Shown here in pieces: positions 25,588 through 37,849 of a DNA stretch of 64,000 bases. Within the stretch, counting starts at the first letter, position 1. Each line of letters opens with the position of its first letter. Under the pieces are notes generated by a model, which was not told the DNA's origin, ran no database searches, and saw only the letters and a program-made list of their open reading frames with translations. The DNA is from Chionis minor. Its lineage: Eukaryota > Chordata > Aves > Charadriiformes > Chionididae. The stretch is taken from NCBI GenBank assembly GCA_013398295.1, contig VZSF01011185.1, positions 1 to 64,000 of the forward strand, read 5' to 3'. A program made the translations under genes and the position numbers.

Positions 25588-25920
25588 AATCACTGATTCA
25601 TTCAGCAGTCCGGTTCAGAAGGGACACCTGGGGGTCCTGTGGTTCAATCTCTTCTAAAAGCAGGGCCAGTAGATCAGATTGCTCAGGGCCTTGCCTGGTC
25701 AAGCTTTAATTATTTCCAAGAATGGAAATTCATCACCTCTCTGGGCAAGTTGCTCTAATATTTGACTACCCAAATGGTAAAACAAACAAAAAAACACTCC
25801 ACAATCCAATTTCCCATGTTCCCACTTGCGTCTGTTGTCTCACAGAGTTTCCATGTATATCTGTGCAAATAGTTTTGATCCATTTTCTCTGTGTCTTCCC
25901 ATCAGGTAGTTGAAATTGTA
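25588..25920 (-). mobile_element. CR1 LINE, 3' region on the minus strand
   Basis: The plus-strand reading contains 'aaaagcagggccagtagatc', 'agattgctcagggccttg', 'aattcatcacctctctgggc' and 'tcttcccatcaggtag'. This is the reverse complement of CR1 3' UTR and end-of-ORF2 sequence. The terminal octamers are absent or decayed at about 25,588. It looks older than its neighbour at 25,929. Its 5' end directly faces the 5' end of that plus-strand CR1. Confidence 0.88.
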
Positions 25921-25928
25921 ACAGGGGA

Positions 25929-26157
25929 ATTTTAGATTGGATATTAGGAAAAATTTCTTCACAGAAAGGGTTAACAAACATTGGAACAGGCTGCCCAGGG
26001 AAGTGATGGAGTCACCATCCCTGGAGGCACTTAAAAGACATGTAAATGTGGTGTTTAAGGATGTGGTTTAGTGGTGGACTTAGCAGTGTGAAGTCTATGG
26101 TTGGACTGGATGATCTTAATGGTCTTTTCCAACCTAAATGATTCTATGATTCTATGA
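25929..26157 (+). mobile_element. CR1 LINE, 5'-truncated 3' end
   Basis: About 230 bp run from 'tttagattggatattagg' and 'atttcttcacag' through 'cattggaacaggctgcccag' and 'gtcttttccaacctaaatg' to two clean 'attctatg' units. It is a typical young-looking CR1 tail on the plus strand. It abuts the inverted CR1 copy at 25,588-25,920 with only about 8 bp between. Confidence 0.95.
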
Positions 26158-27660
26158 AATGTGTGTCCTGAGTTTGAAACATTTTTCAGAGCTGTAGTTG
26201 CATGAGAGTTTGTCAAGGCACTTGATTAACTTCACTGGGACTGTGTGTCTAATCCTTAATCAAACTACCCCCTTACCTGGACAGCATTGGTGGAGCTGTC
26301 AGGGATGAGTGATAGAGGCAGCCTCTTCCCAACAGAAAAAAAAACCAGAACAGAGAAATCCAACCTGTGCTCTGTCTCAATCTCGTTGTCATTGGAGGTA
26401 GGGAAGGGCATTCCCCACCTTGGTCCTTCTCTACTGCAGATAAGGATCTGGCTACAAGTTGTCTTAGCTGTCAGAGAAGAAGAGCTATGCTGTCAAAGAG
26501 GTTGAGTTATTTGAAAAAGACAAGTACCATGACGAATGTAGAACAAGCCAATCTCAGAAGTGGGGGAATGGCTGAGGAAGACACATGATTGCTGAGATGT
26601 GGCCTGAGAGAGATACTGAAACCCAGCACAGCTTTGATAAGTTCATTGATACAAATAAAATCTATCGGGAAGAGACTGATATTATCAAATTTTGAGAGAG
26701 GAAGACCAAGAGAAACCTGTGTCAAGCTTTGGGACCAAGGGGGATTCAGACTTACTATTTTTGGGGCTCCATGCAAAGGCTCTGGTCTGCACTCTGGTAA
26801 GTGGCAGCACCATTAATATATACTGACATGCAGCATTTCTTTTCTAAATAAGCTGGTAACTTCACAAAACTTGTGGAAGGGGGACGAGTTATTTGGACTT
26901 GGTGGAAAACCAAGGGCTCTTCACCTGCCACTACAGAGGGAATATAAGGATGGCTTAAAGGACTGTGGTGCCTTAAGCACACACTTGTGTATGAAAAATA
27001 ACCAAAATCTTCAAGTGTGCAGTGGCTGAAGATTACAGCCTCTATATTCATGTTGCCGTTCGGCCTTAGTGTACAAGTTAAACTATTTCATCTTTATTTG
27101 CATTTTAACAAATCCATTCATGGGGCTTAATTGGTTTTTATGAACTAGAAAGTAGCCTCAGAAGTTCACAGATCCAGAAGATTTGCCCACCTCTAGTATA
27201 GCTTTGAATAATTGGGTGAAATTAGATTGGCTTTGTTTTGCAGAAGAAACCACACTGGCTGTTCTTAAGATTGCTTTTCAAGTATTTCCTTTTGATCTAA
27301 ATGTTCTCCAATTGATGTCAATTAATGTCAAAATGACTGCTTTCTATTTTCCCACCATTTCTTAAAGCCTTTCAGAATAATGGTCAGTGGACTGTAATAT
27401 CTTGCCTGCCCATATCTGCCCAGCCTTATGCATTTTTTGGGTGTAGGCAGAATTGAAACTTCTAAGGTACTTATCTAGTTCCCGAGGTGATGGAAAAGCA
27501 AATTAATTTCCAATATTTTTGTAATGGCTGTAAGAAAGCTGTTACAGGCTAAAAGCAAAGTTTATTTTTTCTGGGGAAATCAATCAATAGCTTGAAAGTC
27601 CAAGATCAATGAAAATATGCCTTGGCAAAACCCTTTTTCAGTGTTACAATGATGCACAAC

Positions 27661-27663
<3 letters not shown>

Positions 27664-27694
<31 letters not shown>
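27664..27694 (+). repeat. (AC)n dinucleotide microsatellite
   Basis: A perfect AC repeat of about 15.5 units. It is likely polymorphic in length between individuals. Confidence 0.97.
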
Positions 27695-27697
<3 letters not shown>

Positions 27698-28147
27698 GAT
27701 CAAAAAAGATGTTCTTAGACAACATCTTGAAGACGAATAGCGTGGAAGTATTTGCCTGATTTTTTAGGGCTAGTCTGGACCTTTAAAAAAGAAGAGATGT
27801 TTTCCTCTTCATTTTCCTGGTTTTGCTAATAAATCAATGTGACGAGTTTGGCTAGAGCTGAGTGCAGAACAGGGAGTGACTTTCTGCCACAGGCCACAGA
27901 CAATCATCTTTTGCTGTGCCTCTTTTATTATTATTTTGATAATTGCTTCGTATTCCCAGAAGAGGAGCACCTTTAGATGCGAACTAGAAATTCTTAGAAG
28001 CTGCAGAGGAGGTGTTTTTTTAACTTCACTTCCTGTTGCAGGAAGTTTTGGGTTTGTTCCTGTCTGAAGAAAAAAATGATTATGTGTCTAGCAGTACAAG
28101 GAGAGGAAACCAAACCTTAAGTTTTGTAGACTCAGAAATAGTCTTTA

Positions 28148-28174
28148 TTAACCGTCTTTCGTATAGACGGTTAA
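28148..28174. repeat. Perfect 9-bp stem hairpin with CpG
   Basis: The arms 'ttaaccgtc' and 'gacggttaa' are exact reverse complements around the nine-base loop 'tttcgtata'. Three CpG dinucleotides in 27 bp are unusual for this CpG-poor region. No known element is recognised. Confidence 0.9.
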
Positions 28175-28257
28175 AGCCAGTCCTAGCATCATGCTATTAA
28201 AAAAGCTGATGAAAAACTGAAAAGCAGACCTACCTTCTCACACAACTTACACAACTT

Positions 28258-28325
28258 GCAACTCATTTATGGAACTCACTGCCATATGATATTGCTGAAG
28301 CTGAAGGCCAGGCAGGAATAAGGAG
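28258..28325 (+). mobile_element. Possible ancient CR1/L3-like LINE trace
   Basis: The phrase 'tatggaactcactgccatatgat' with 'ctgaaggcc' downstream resembles the conserved region just after the reverse transcriptase in old CR1/L3-type LINEs. Only about 60 bp look similar and the rest is too decayed to follow. This is a tentative call. Confidence 0.25.
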
Positions 28326-29971
28326 GTGTGAAAAAAAAACCCATCGTTTTTCAGGATTACAAGGTTATTTGGAATTATAGTAATGGACATTAACAACAAG
28401 ATCATGCAGGAGTTTTTTAAAGGAAGTTATGAGAAGGGCAGGCTTATGCCTTGGAGAGTTCTGCAGGGAAGAGGCAGCATGGGAGTAAGAAGGGGGATGC
28501 TAAGAGAGACAAGTCTTTAACCTTTTAAAGATCAGGGTCCCTGTTGCGTGTTTTCCACTGCTGGTTGGTTACATGATTCCTTGCCACAGCTGGCAACAGC
28601 CTCTGTCAAGCAGCATATATTGGGCTAGCAGCATAACTACTCCGATGATCATTCTTGAATTCCTGTGGTATGTATGGGAAGATATAAAAGAAACAATGTG
28701 CAAAACTCAAGCCAAATTTCAGTTGAGGGGGAAGGAGTTACTGGGATTCTTTATTGCCAACCTGAAAACAATCATGTCAAGGAAAAAAGCTCCTTCCATC
28801 ACTGTCCCAATCTTTGCAAAATGGCATGCAGACTTGGCTCCCAGACCAGGAAGGACTGGGAGTGGCACATTCAGCCCTCTGGACAGAAATGGGACAGAAT
28901 ATTTGCCCTGTTAATTCTGTAGACAGCTTTTTCAGTGACAGCTGTATAAATCTTTTCAGATTCAGAAAGACTTCAGTCAGACATGAATACTTTGAGAGGA
29001 AAATGAATTATAAGTATCCCTTTACTTATTTTAAATAACCTGGCTTAGTTTCCTAAAATGATACCTCAAAAGTCCTCTTCCTGCTCTGATACTGCTTAAA
29101 TTGCAATAATTTTCAGGGTTGTAAGAAGTTGATGGATTGAATATAGTGATTTCCTGAACCCTCAATTCTAATTAAAATTCTGCAGGCTGACAACATAAAA
29201 TATGAGTCAAAGTAACAATCCAAGGTCATTTTTGTGTTGCATAAAGTGACTTATTTGAAGTGTCATGCTGATTAGGAATATGTAACAGAGAACACGTGCT
29301 CTTTCCCTGTGCTTATGGTTGTGTGACTTATTAGCTTGAAGAACAAGTTTCTGCCTTTGTCAAACAGACCTTGTCAAAGGAGACAAAAGATATTTTGAAG
29401 TCTGAGCAGGAGCCTGAATAACACCAAAAAATCCTCATCATGGGGAATTCATAAAAAATTAATCTATTCTTTATTTATGAATAATGTGAAGTATTTGTAG
29501 CATTAATAATACATATTGCTTACTGTAAGGCAGATGTTTAATAAGCACAGTGCCTTGAACTGTCCCAAGAAGGGGGGCAAAAAGAGAAATGTACAGAAAT
29601 ATCTGTTCTGTCAGTTCCCATTTTCTGCCTGTTCCCCTTCCAGGGACTGGCATGCAGCATTGTCAGTAGTCTGACTCCAATGAGATATAATGTGGTTGTA
29701 CATGTGAAATTCCAGTGGGTTATTTATAAACAAAATGTATGTTAGAACAACAGCAGAACTCTTGTAGTGAAGGGTGAGCACTGAAAAAGGACAGCTGTCT
29801 CTGCCGAAGAGATGCAAAGTCTTTTTTTTTTCCTTGACAAAATGCTACATCATGCACAATGCATTTATCCCTGAATCAGTATTAATCCTGGCAGGTTGCT
29901 CCAAAATATAAATCCAAAATGATGCAAAAAGTACAGCTATTTTCATGTAGCAACAGCATAGTTATAATGAG

Positions 29972-30004
29972 TAGTTATAAATTTCTATATAGTTATAAAT
30001 TTCT
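29972..30004 (+). repeat. Two tandem copies of an 18-bp AT-rich unit
   Basis: The word 'tagttataaatttct' occurs at 29,972 and again at 29,990, giving a period of 18 bp. It is a minor local duplication. Confidence 0.75.
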
Positions 30005-30489
30005 CAACTGTAAGTTACTTTTTGGTTCATCAGAGACTCTGAAAACAGTGGACTTCAAATTAAATGCTCTAAGCCTATTCTCATTGCATTCATCATACTT
30101 GTGAACAGACAAATTTCAGAATATCTGCCTTGGAGAGTTATGGTTTTACTCTCATTTAAAATTTTTTCTGAGACTAAATTGCTGTAGCCTTTTTAAAACT
30201 TCGTTTTGAAATTTGTGATTATTTTAGCATTACAGTTACCTGTCTGTGCTAGTACTTGCCCCTCAAGATTGTAATCAAGGCAGCGGGAGATGTTATGCTA
30301 GGAAAAAAGAGAAGAGTGTTCTTCACTCAGGTTGTTGATAATAACTCGTTGTAAATCAATGGCGAAGACAAGGCAGGTTGAAGTTTCCAAATGCAGTAAC
30401 AGTTTGAGTAGGCTTCAGGCTTGTTTATAATAAAGAGACTTCATGTTTCACTGTTTCTTGATCAGGGCAACCTTGACAGGTCCTGTTAT

Positions 30490-30522
30490 CTTTTTTTTTC
30501 TTTTTTTTTTCTTTTCTTTTTT
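30490..30522 (+). repeat. Polypyrimidine tract
   Basis: A run of T with occasional C, 33 bases long, ends before 'gaaatg'. It is low-complexity sequence. Confidence 0.9.
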
Positions 30523-31779
30523 GAAATGTAACGTGTTTTTCAACTCACAAGGGGGGTAATCAGCAGGCATTTTTTACTTCTGCATTTCCTCTGTGTTCCT
30601 GCCATATGTTCCCTTGGTTCAAGAAGTTTGCCGGATGTTAAGACAAAAGTATTTGTCTTGTGTCAAGAATGATCTGGCTTAGTAATCTTATTTAAAGAAA
30701 TGAGCTTCACTCTCCTGTAGTAAAGAATACAGGTGTGTTTGATGCTGTCTTGGCTTTCCTTGCCTCCCTCCACTCCTTCTGATTTATGACACCTTTGGCA
30801 GAAGGTGCCTGACTTGGCATGTAAAAAGAATGCCATTATGGGCCACTCTGGTCATTATTTGTCATTTCCACGGGGTTTTGGATGAATCTATGGCAAGTCT
30901 CAAACTTTGCGCCTTTGTGCAGCCAGTGTTTGCACCAAGTTAGAGGTGAAGGTATTGGGCTCCGCGGGTTGTGACAAATGACATTTTTCATCTCCTGTGT
31001 TTGGTAATATAAACGACCCAGTGCTTTTCTATAGGGATTTCACAACTCTGCAGCCCTGGGAAGTTGCTATACCCAAAGCTGCCTGTGCTTTCCCACCAGC
31101 TCTGCCTGCAGAATTACACACTCCAGCTGGAATTCCATTTCCCCGTGAGCGCTTGCCAAGGTGACATTTCAGACAGTACCGTGTTTGAGATCCAAATCCC
31201 CTTTCCAGGAGAGGTGAAGCCCACAAACTCCATTTTCTTTGCTATCTCAGTTTTCCCTTCAATGCGTTTCATTTTGCACTAAAAAACTACATGCATTTTT
31301 TGATGATAATGCTGCTCCTCAGAGTGCTGCAAGCAAAAGATCAGGAAAATATGGAGGTACATTGCAAAACACACCTTCTGGCAAAATGAAGATTTTGCAG
31401 CTGCATTTCTGACTCTATCAATACCTTCCCATGGGAAATACCATAGGGGGCTTGCAGTGCTGAGAGATTTCCACACCGGCTGCTGACCTGGTGAGCAGGA
31501 AACATGGATGATGTGCCACCTCCATCTCTTGTGAGCTCCTCATCCAAGCCAGTCCTCTGCTTTTGTGCAGCAGGAAACAGAGACCAGGTATTCAGTCCTC
31601 AGGGTAATGTGTGCAACAGTGAAAATGAGCAAAAAGGCAGAAAGCTCTATTTATTTTAATTTGTTCCATTATCTAGGAGGTAAAAGATCCCTGTGAATGA
31701 ATTCCTTGGAGGATGGATTTCCTCAAACATCAGTCCTTTTTGTGTTTGCACACACACTTGGAAGACATTTGTGCTTAGC

Positions 31780-32260
31780 TCTTAGCACATGGTGTAATTC
31801 TTAAATTCCCAGATCATTTGCATAGCCTTTATAAATAGCCTGAACAGGAAAACCAGACTGAAAGATTTTAGGTAAATTATTCAGATGATGATGATTAAAA
31901 ATAATTGGAGCTCCATTAATATGATTCTGTAAAAATAACAAATGGAAAAGTACCAGGATGAAGTATGAAAAGAGAGATTTGAAAGGTTCAAATAAGCTAA
32001 TTACATTTCATTCATTTTGTATTGCAAAACTTGATCGTGTTTTAATACTCTGTTTTGCTAAGGAAAAAACCTGACTGTCATTTTGCGATATCTACCTTTG
32101 CCACAATTAATTAATCCAGAAACTCCTAGATTTAATTATTTACAGATTTGCATTTAATAATTACATAGTTTAAGTTACAAAATTTTTATGTTGAAATGTT
32201 TTACTTTGCATAGCGACAAGAAATACCACAAAATAGGTGAAATCCATCCCATATGTAGCT
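31780..32260. promoter_or_regulatory. Candidate conserved noncoding element
   Basis: This AT-rich but non-repetitive segment carries two exact POU octamers (ATTTGCAT at 31,816-31,823 and 32,146-32,153). It also has several homeodomain cores, including 'aattaattaatcc' at 32,106-32,118, 'tttaattattta' and 'taataattaca'. Such dense, non-simple ATTA-rich sequence is typical of developmental enhancers in vertebrate gene deserts. This is inferred from composition only, and AT-rich neutral DNA can look similar. Confidence 0.3.
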
Positions 32261-32603
32261 GCAAATCAAATGCAATTTTGTTTTTCTTGGACAAGTATTA
32301 AAAAGGGAAATTTTATTTTTTCATAAAATTTATTAACACGGTAAAAAATGATCAGGATGTATTGGGTGCATGAGTAGGTGATTTTCTATTACTGTTTTCC
32401 AGCAGAAGTTAAATAGGGGAAAAGTTTTGTTCCAAAAAATTTCATGTAAAAGAAATATATATCAAAAACAGTATAGTTGAGAAATTAAAGTCCTGAATTA
32501 TAGGATTGTTGGATGGGATGGTTAGGCCTTCAGAGTTAGGCCTTATTGCAGGGCATATATTAAACTGTTGCTGAAGCCGAACTGAACCTTTACCCCACTT
32601 CCC

Positions 32604-32732
32604 ATAGAATCATGGAATAGTTTGGGTTGGAAGGGACCATTAAAGGTCATCCAGTTCAATGCCCCTGCAATGAGCAGGAACATCTTCAACTAGATCAGGT
32701 TGCTCAGAGCCCCATCCAACCTGACTTGAATG
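32604..32732 (-). mobile_element. CR1 LINE, 3' end fragment
   Basis: The plus strand reads 'atagaatcatggaatagttt' then 'gggttggaagggacc', 'catccagttcaatgcccc' and 'gatcaggttgctcagagcc'. This is the reverse complement of the CR1 3' terminus. It is truncated at its 5' side near 'cctgacttgaatg'. About 130 bp survive. Confidence 0.93.
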
Positions 32733-33662
32733 CACGTGCGTTTCCTACAGAGCAAAGGCAAGCAGGTAAGTGTTCAGTATATTGGATTCTGGAGAGTGGA
32801 AAGCCAGAAGAGGGGTTACTATATATTAGGGAAATGTGACTGAAATGGAGAATAGACCAAAGCTCGAAACAGAGAAACAGTCTTTCTGACAACCTGTCCA
32901 CCTCTAGTGCCTGCGAGGGCACAAGAAAATAAGTTTTCAAACCTGGGTGATACGTGACAAAGGTCTGGAGCTGCAATCTGGGAGATACCACATCTCTCTT
33001 CAGGAGAGCAATTATGAGAAGGGCCTGATTTCCATCAAAGGTCTTGATTTTCTCTCCTCAAAGATGTTTCATTCTGACTTGCCACTTGGCTCAGAAGGGC
33101 CCAGGTAACACACACAATGCTACTGCTTTAAGCTGTAAGCAATTACACTTCTGTGCAACTCAGAGATTAATTTTTTGTTATGATAGTCCTTCTGAATGCT
33201 CCAGAAACCTAGTCCTCGTAACGTTTCTCTTTTTCCTTGGCATGTTATGGTAGAAACTGATTTGCCCCTTGACTCACAGTACTCAGGGTGATCACCGTGT
33301 CGCTGCAGGCTGCACACAGGTGCTCCTGCCATACTAATGCTGACCATGGTCTGTGATGGAAGAATATGGGCATGTCATTTTGTCGCTATTTCTCCTACCT
33401 TGTACAGCTTCCTCAATTCCTCGCTGTTCCCCTGAGAATGATTCTTCTCCCTTCCGTTTTCACTGTCAGGAGAGGCAACTTTGTCCATTTTCTTAGGTTT
33501 TGGGTCATTTAGCTGTACCTTGGGCTTCAGAGATACTTCTGCAAAGCCAGGCTTGAATATTTACAATACAGCCAAAGCAGGGTCAATACCTGCTTCTATC
33601 TGAAAATTTGCTATAGTGTTTTTCTGAGTATTTCTAAATAGTCCTTAAAATGGGATGCATTT

Positions 33663-33683
33663 AAAAAAAAAAAAAAAAAAAAA
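33663..33683 (+). repeat. Poly-A run
   Basis: A 21-base A homopolymer. No retrocopied gene is recognisable before it. Confidence 0.92.
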
Positions 33684-35662
33684 GTGCTCAGGATACACCT
33701 GTGCTGCACGGGGTAGCAGGAACACAGGTCTCTAACATAACACCAGCCCACACCGGTTACTGACCAAGTAGATGCTACACTTGTGTATCTGGGTCAAGAA
33801 GAGATATCGCTATGTTCATTGCATGCTATCTCCAACAAATGTGTTTCTTTCAGGCTTGAGATGGCTCATGCAGTGCCACGCTGGATATCCACTCTACCCA
33901 TCAAGTCTTTCACCATTTTAAGTTCTGTTCTTACCATACGTTGGTGTGAAGGGATGAGACTATACACAGGCAATCTGGAAAAACAAAACAACCAAACCAC
34001 CTTGGTCTGCACTAGTTGGCAATTCTGTGTTTCTCTAAAGCATCCTGAGACATTTAAGTGCTCAGGTATTCAAGAAGTGCACCAACAGTCAGGAATAATG
34101 TTTAGCTGGTGTATTGTTAATAGTATTTTTAGATTAAATATTTACTGTATTGATTTCTTCAGACTGACACAGACACCCATTAAAAATACAACTATAAAAT
34201 CTCTTCACACTCTTCCAGTCATCCATCTGCTTAGTCACATCCATTAGGAATAACCCAGAAGCACAATACAGACAAATGTGCTCCCACCTGAGTCTTCCAG
34301 CTCCAGCAAATGTTCTGCAGTGCTCCCTGCCCTCAGTGGGTGAGGGATGACCTCCAAAAAGGAAAAGCTGTTATAAAATGTGAGGTGTCCATCTCATGGA
34401 TTGGAATCACATGTCCAGTTTATGGGATATTTGGACAGCAATTGACATGCACAGAGAGGAGGCGGTTTTCTGGGTGAAGAGTAGGTGATTCAGAGCACTT
34501 CAGCTTAGAAGTGATATCAGCAAAGCTACTTGGGAGCCAATAAATATTCACTCTTCTACAAAAGTATCTTGTAGTGTTTTAATAACAGGAGAAGAGCAGG
34601 GCAAGAGAGGCTGAGGAACAGGAGAAAATGGTAATAAAACCTTTGTTTGACTACCACTTCTCTGTAGCCTGACACGAAGACGAATCATGTTACTAGTATA
34701 TAGGCCAGTTTGATGCAATGTGCCTCAAAGGTGACACTGGAGAGCACTTTTTTCGCTTCTTTTTTGCAATGGTTGTTTTACAGTTAGTTTTGTGTTCGTC
34801 ACAGCAGTTCTCTTTCCCTGTTTATTTTTTGGTCATATTTCCTCTTAAATTTCCCTTCTCTTGTTCACTTTTCTTATTTGATTCTTCACTTCCTCGCTCC
34901 ATACCCGCAAGATGAAACTGAAGTGTCTTTTCTTTCAACATCTGCCTAGCTGTTTGGGTCAGCAGCATTCATCAGCAGCTAGATTTCCTTTTGAAGTTGA
35001 ACACTAACTTTGAAAGTCAGATTGGGAGCCAATTTTAATGCTCCTTTACTGAACTTCTTAATTCAAAGCTAAAATTTAAGCAGGCCAACTCTCTTAGAAG
35101 CCAATGCCACAGGCAGGAGGAAGGGCAAATGTGATCTAAGTTGCTTTCCAACAGACTGAACATCAAAGAACCATCACTACCCATTCCCCGAGCTATGCAG
35201 AAGGCTGGATTTCTTGTGCAGATTTATTCTTATTTGAAAATCTTGTTCTCAGGACAAAGGTTTTCAAGTGAGATTAAATTTTTCTGTATCCCAAGCAGCA
35301 ATGCACTATGATGACCAGTCAAAGGGCAGGCAATGGGACTAAGGTTTTTTGTTATTTTTTTCAGGTTTTTGTTTCTGTAGTTTAGCTATAAGTTTTCAAA
35401 GCAAACTGGGGTTCTCTTCACTCCAATTAATTCTTCCTGCTCCTTTCCCCCAGCCTGGGGCTCACAAGCAATTCCAACAGTTTGTTTTAAAGCCTTAGTT
35501 TCTAACAAAACTAAGCTGATGCTGCTTGACTTGTTCCAAATTTGACTTTTATCAGGTGTTCATTTATTTATTTTTAACATTCAAATTTAGAAAGGCACCT
35601 TCTGAGCAGAGGAGAGGATATAGAAGGAAATCAAAGAGGAGGGAAAGGTTAGAAGAGTGGGG

Positions 35663-35726
35663 CTTTTTCCTTTCTTTCATTTCTCTCCTTACTTTCCTTC
35701 CTTTCCTTTCTTCCCTCTTTCTATTT
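35663..35726 (+). repeat. Polypyrimidine (CTTT/CCTT)n patch
   Basis: About 64 bases consist almost wholly of C and T in imperfect 'ctttc' and 'cctt' units. It is low-complexity sequence that also produces fortuitous Phe/Ser-rich frames. Confidence 0.85.
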
Positions 35727-35819
35727 ATGCAGCCCTCACTCTGCGTGAGTCTCTGGGTGCCTTGTCAGAGCTAACCCCTGCACCCTTGAGCTTGTCTGTA
35801 ATGGCAGAACTTGCTCTTT

Positions 35820-35856
35820 GCCTTATTATGGATCCTGTGCCTTATTATGGATCCTG
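35820..35856 (+). repeat. Two tandem copies of an 18-bp word
   Basis: The word 'gccttattatggatcctg' occurs twice, offset by 19 bp. It is a perfect local duplication. Confidence 0.92.
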
Positions 35857-37324
35857 ATGCCTCTGGGAAGTGAGATTCAAAAGTGCTCATGTCACCTTGC
35901 CCCTCTCTCATTCAACACGAGCTGCAGCTCAGTACATCTTTGAAAACCAGTGACAGAGTGAAGGAGAAAAATCGAAAAAAGATTAGACTTTTATATAAAA
36001 GCTACCATCTTAACTAGATGGAAATTATGGTGCTTTATGAGATCAGATAATGGTCATATGTGGTTGGGAGATACAAATATAATGCATTGGTAGCTGTTAA
36101 AATTCACTCTTCCAATTCTCATCTGCTATGGCCAAAGCAGAAGCCAATGCTCCATCAAGGCTTGTCAGGATCATTATGTGCAGTCCTGCTCTGCAGCAAA
36201 TCCAAGGGCTTTCAAAATTGTATTTTATCCTGTTGCATCTAAGTTTCTCACCTGAATAATGGAAATAGTGCCTCGCAATGTAGAAATAATGCTTTTTATC
36301 GCTGCTTTTCTGGTTTTGTTTTGTTCTTTATCTGAAACTATTGCCTTTTTTTTTTTTACTTACTTCTAGGCAAATTGTTCTCGGCAATTCTTTTAGTGAA
36401 TAAACCTGGAAAAAATTAGCCACTTTTATTAATAAATAGACTTTTATGAAATTACTTCAGTTTGTGTTTTTGACAAACATTATATAACAGCATTTATATA
36501 TTGACTAGGTCTAGATCTGACATGTTCAAATGATAGTTTGGGGTAATCCAGACCAAGTTCAGATGCTGGCATGGGTGTGGGTGGTAAATGAGCTTTGATT
36601 GTTCATGGAAGACTAAACTGAGCCCGGGGTTCAAAACTGCATTTGAATGATCTTTTCTGATATGCCCTCACCTACTGCTAGTCTGAGCCTAATCTTTCCT
36701 AATGGGAGACTAATTTTTCAGGTAAGGTAGTTAGGGGTTTTTGTTGTCTGATGACTTTACATCATTTAACTTATTCTTATGTTATCACTAACTAAAACTC
36801 TGATTCAGTGAGCTGCTTATGCATTCACTTAGCTTTAATGGGTTGAGGTCGAGGTTAGAATATCAAAACCCAAGTGCTAATTGGGCTGGCATGCTTAAAA
36901 CACATCAGGTTTTGTGGTCAACTACATATGGGGCACTCCTGGTGGGGTTAGGACAGCATCTGGTTAATTTTTTCTCCTTCACTCAAATGATTAACACATG
37001 TTTACGAATAGCTCAGCTGGATGCAACCATTAAACATTGCTAGTTCAAGCCTCTCCATACGTAGAGAAGATGTGCTACTTCTGACACTCCGGTTATTCAT
37101 ACGATCCTTTATGATATATGGAATCACTCAGTTTTATTTTCTTTTTAGAACTTCTTTTTTATTCATTAGAATCTAATTTCTATAGGACACTTAAGCTTAG
37201 TGATAATGCTGTTTTGGTTGGAGGTGTAATTTATTTACTGAAATAAAAGTCCTGCATAAAAATTCCAATAAATAGGAACAATCTACATTAAAACAAGAAC
37301 TTTATTCTATGTTGTGAAGGTCGT

Positions 37325-37360
37325 GCCACTTTAAATAAAAGTGGCTTTGTACACACAAAG
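37325..37360. repeat. Two back-to-back hairpins
   Basis: The first hairpin has arms 'gccacttt' and 'aaagtggc' around a five-base loop (37,325-37,345). It is followed immediately, sharing one base, by 'ctttgt' and 'acaaag' around a four-base loop (37,345-37,360). The surrounding 37.2-37.5 kb region is AT-rich and non-repetitive. Confidence 0.85.
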
Positions 37361-37849
37361 CAATAAAAATCTCCACTTCAAAAAAAATCCTGGATGAATG
37401 GTAATATGTTGTTTCTGAAAGCTTTCCATGAAATTAAAATAATATTCTGATTAGCACAGCCGATATAGCAAAGACTTGTTTACAATGATCTCTTCTGATT
37501 CAGGTAGGAGTCATGTTTCTCTCAGAAGTAATAAGCAGAAGCTTGGAATTTTTGAAGCTCTGACAATAGTTTGCACTACCTGTTCAGGAAAACTTCTTGC
37601 CTTACTTTTTTCTTTTTGTAAATTATGTTACTGAAAAATCATAAACCTTTTGCATCCCCAAGAAACCCACGTTAGGAAAAATGAGAAAAGAGATGCTCCT
37701 AGACATAAGTGCACAGGAGATGATTTTTAGATACTAATATTTCTTTTGATATTCAGATTATTTGGATGATCTGTTTTCGCAGAAGAATGAAATATGTCCT
37801 TGTAGTTTGGTCCATAAATAAAAGACAAACACTTTCATCCAGTATCTGC

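Larger units (their letters stand above)
26158..32603. other. Unique noncoding DNA with CNE-like stretches
   Basis: No coding exon is recognised in 6.4 kb. It includes the (AC)n at 27,664, a hairpin at 28,148, a possible ancient LINE trace near 28,258, a polypyrimidine tract at 30,490 and AT-rich stretches from about 31,780 that resemble conserved noncoding elements. The 113-codon frame at 28,573-28,914 has no recognisable domain. Confidence 0.55.

Noticed and set aside
28573..28914. 113-codon frame with overlapping frames in other phases
   Set aside because: No family similarity could be recognised, and three overlapping plus-strand frames point to chance.
33783..34247. 154-codon open frame, one of the two longest in the window
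   Set aside because: It starts with GTG, has no recognisable domain or splice context, and lies in AT-rich unique DNA. A frame this long is expected by chance in 64 kb.
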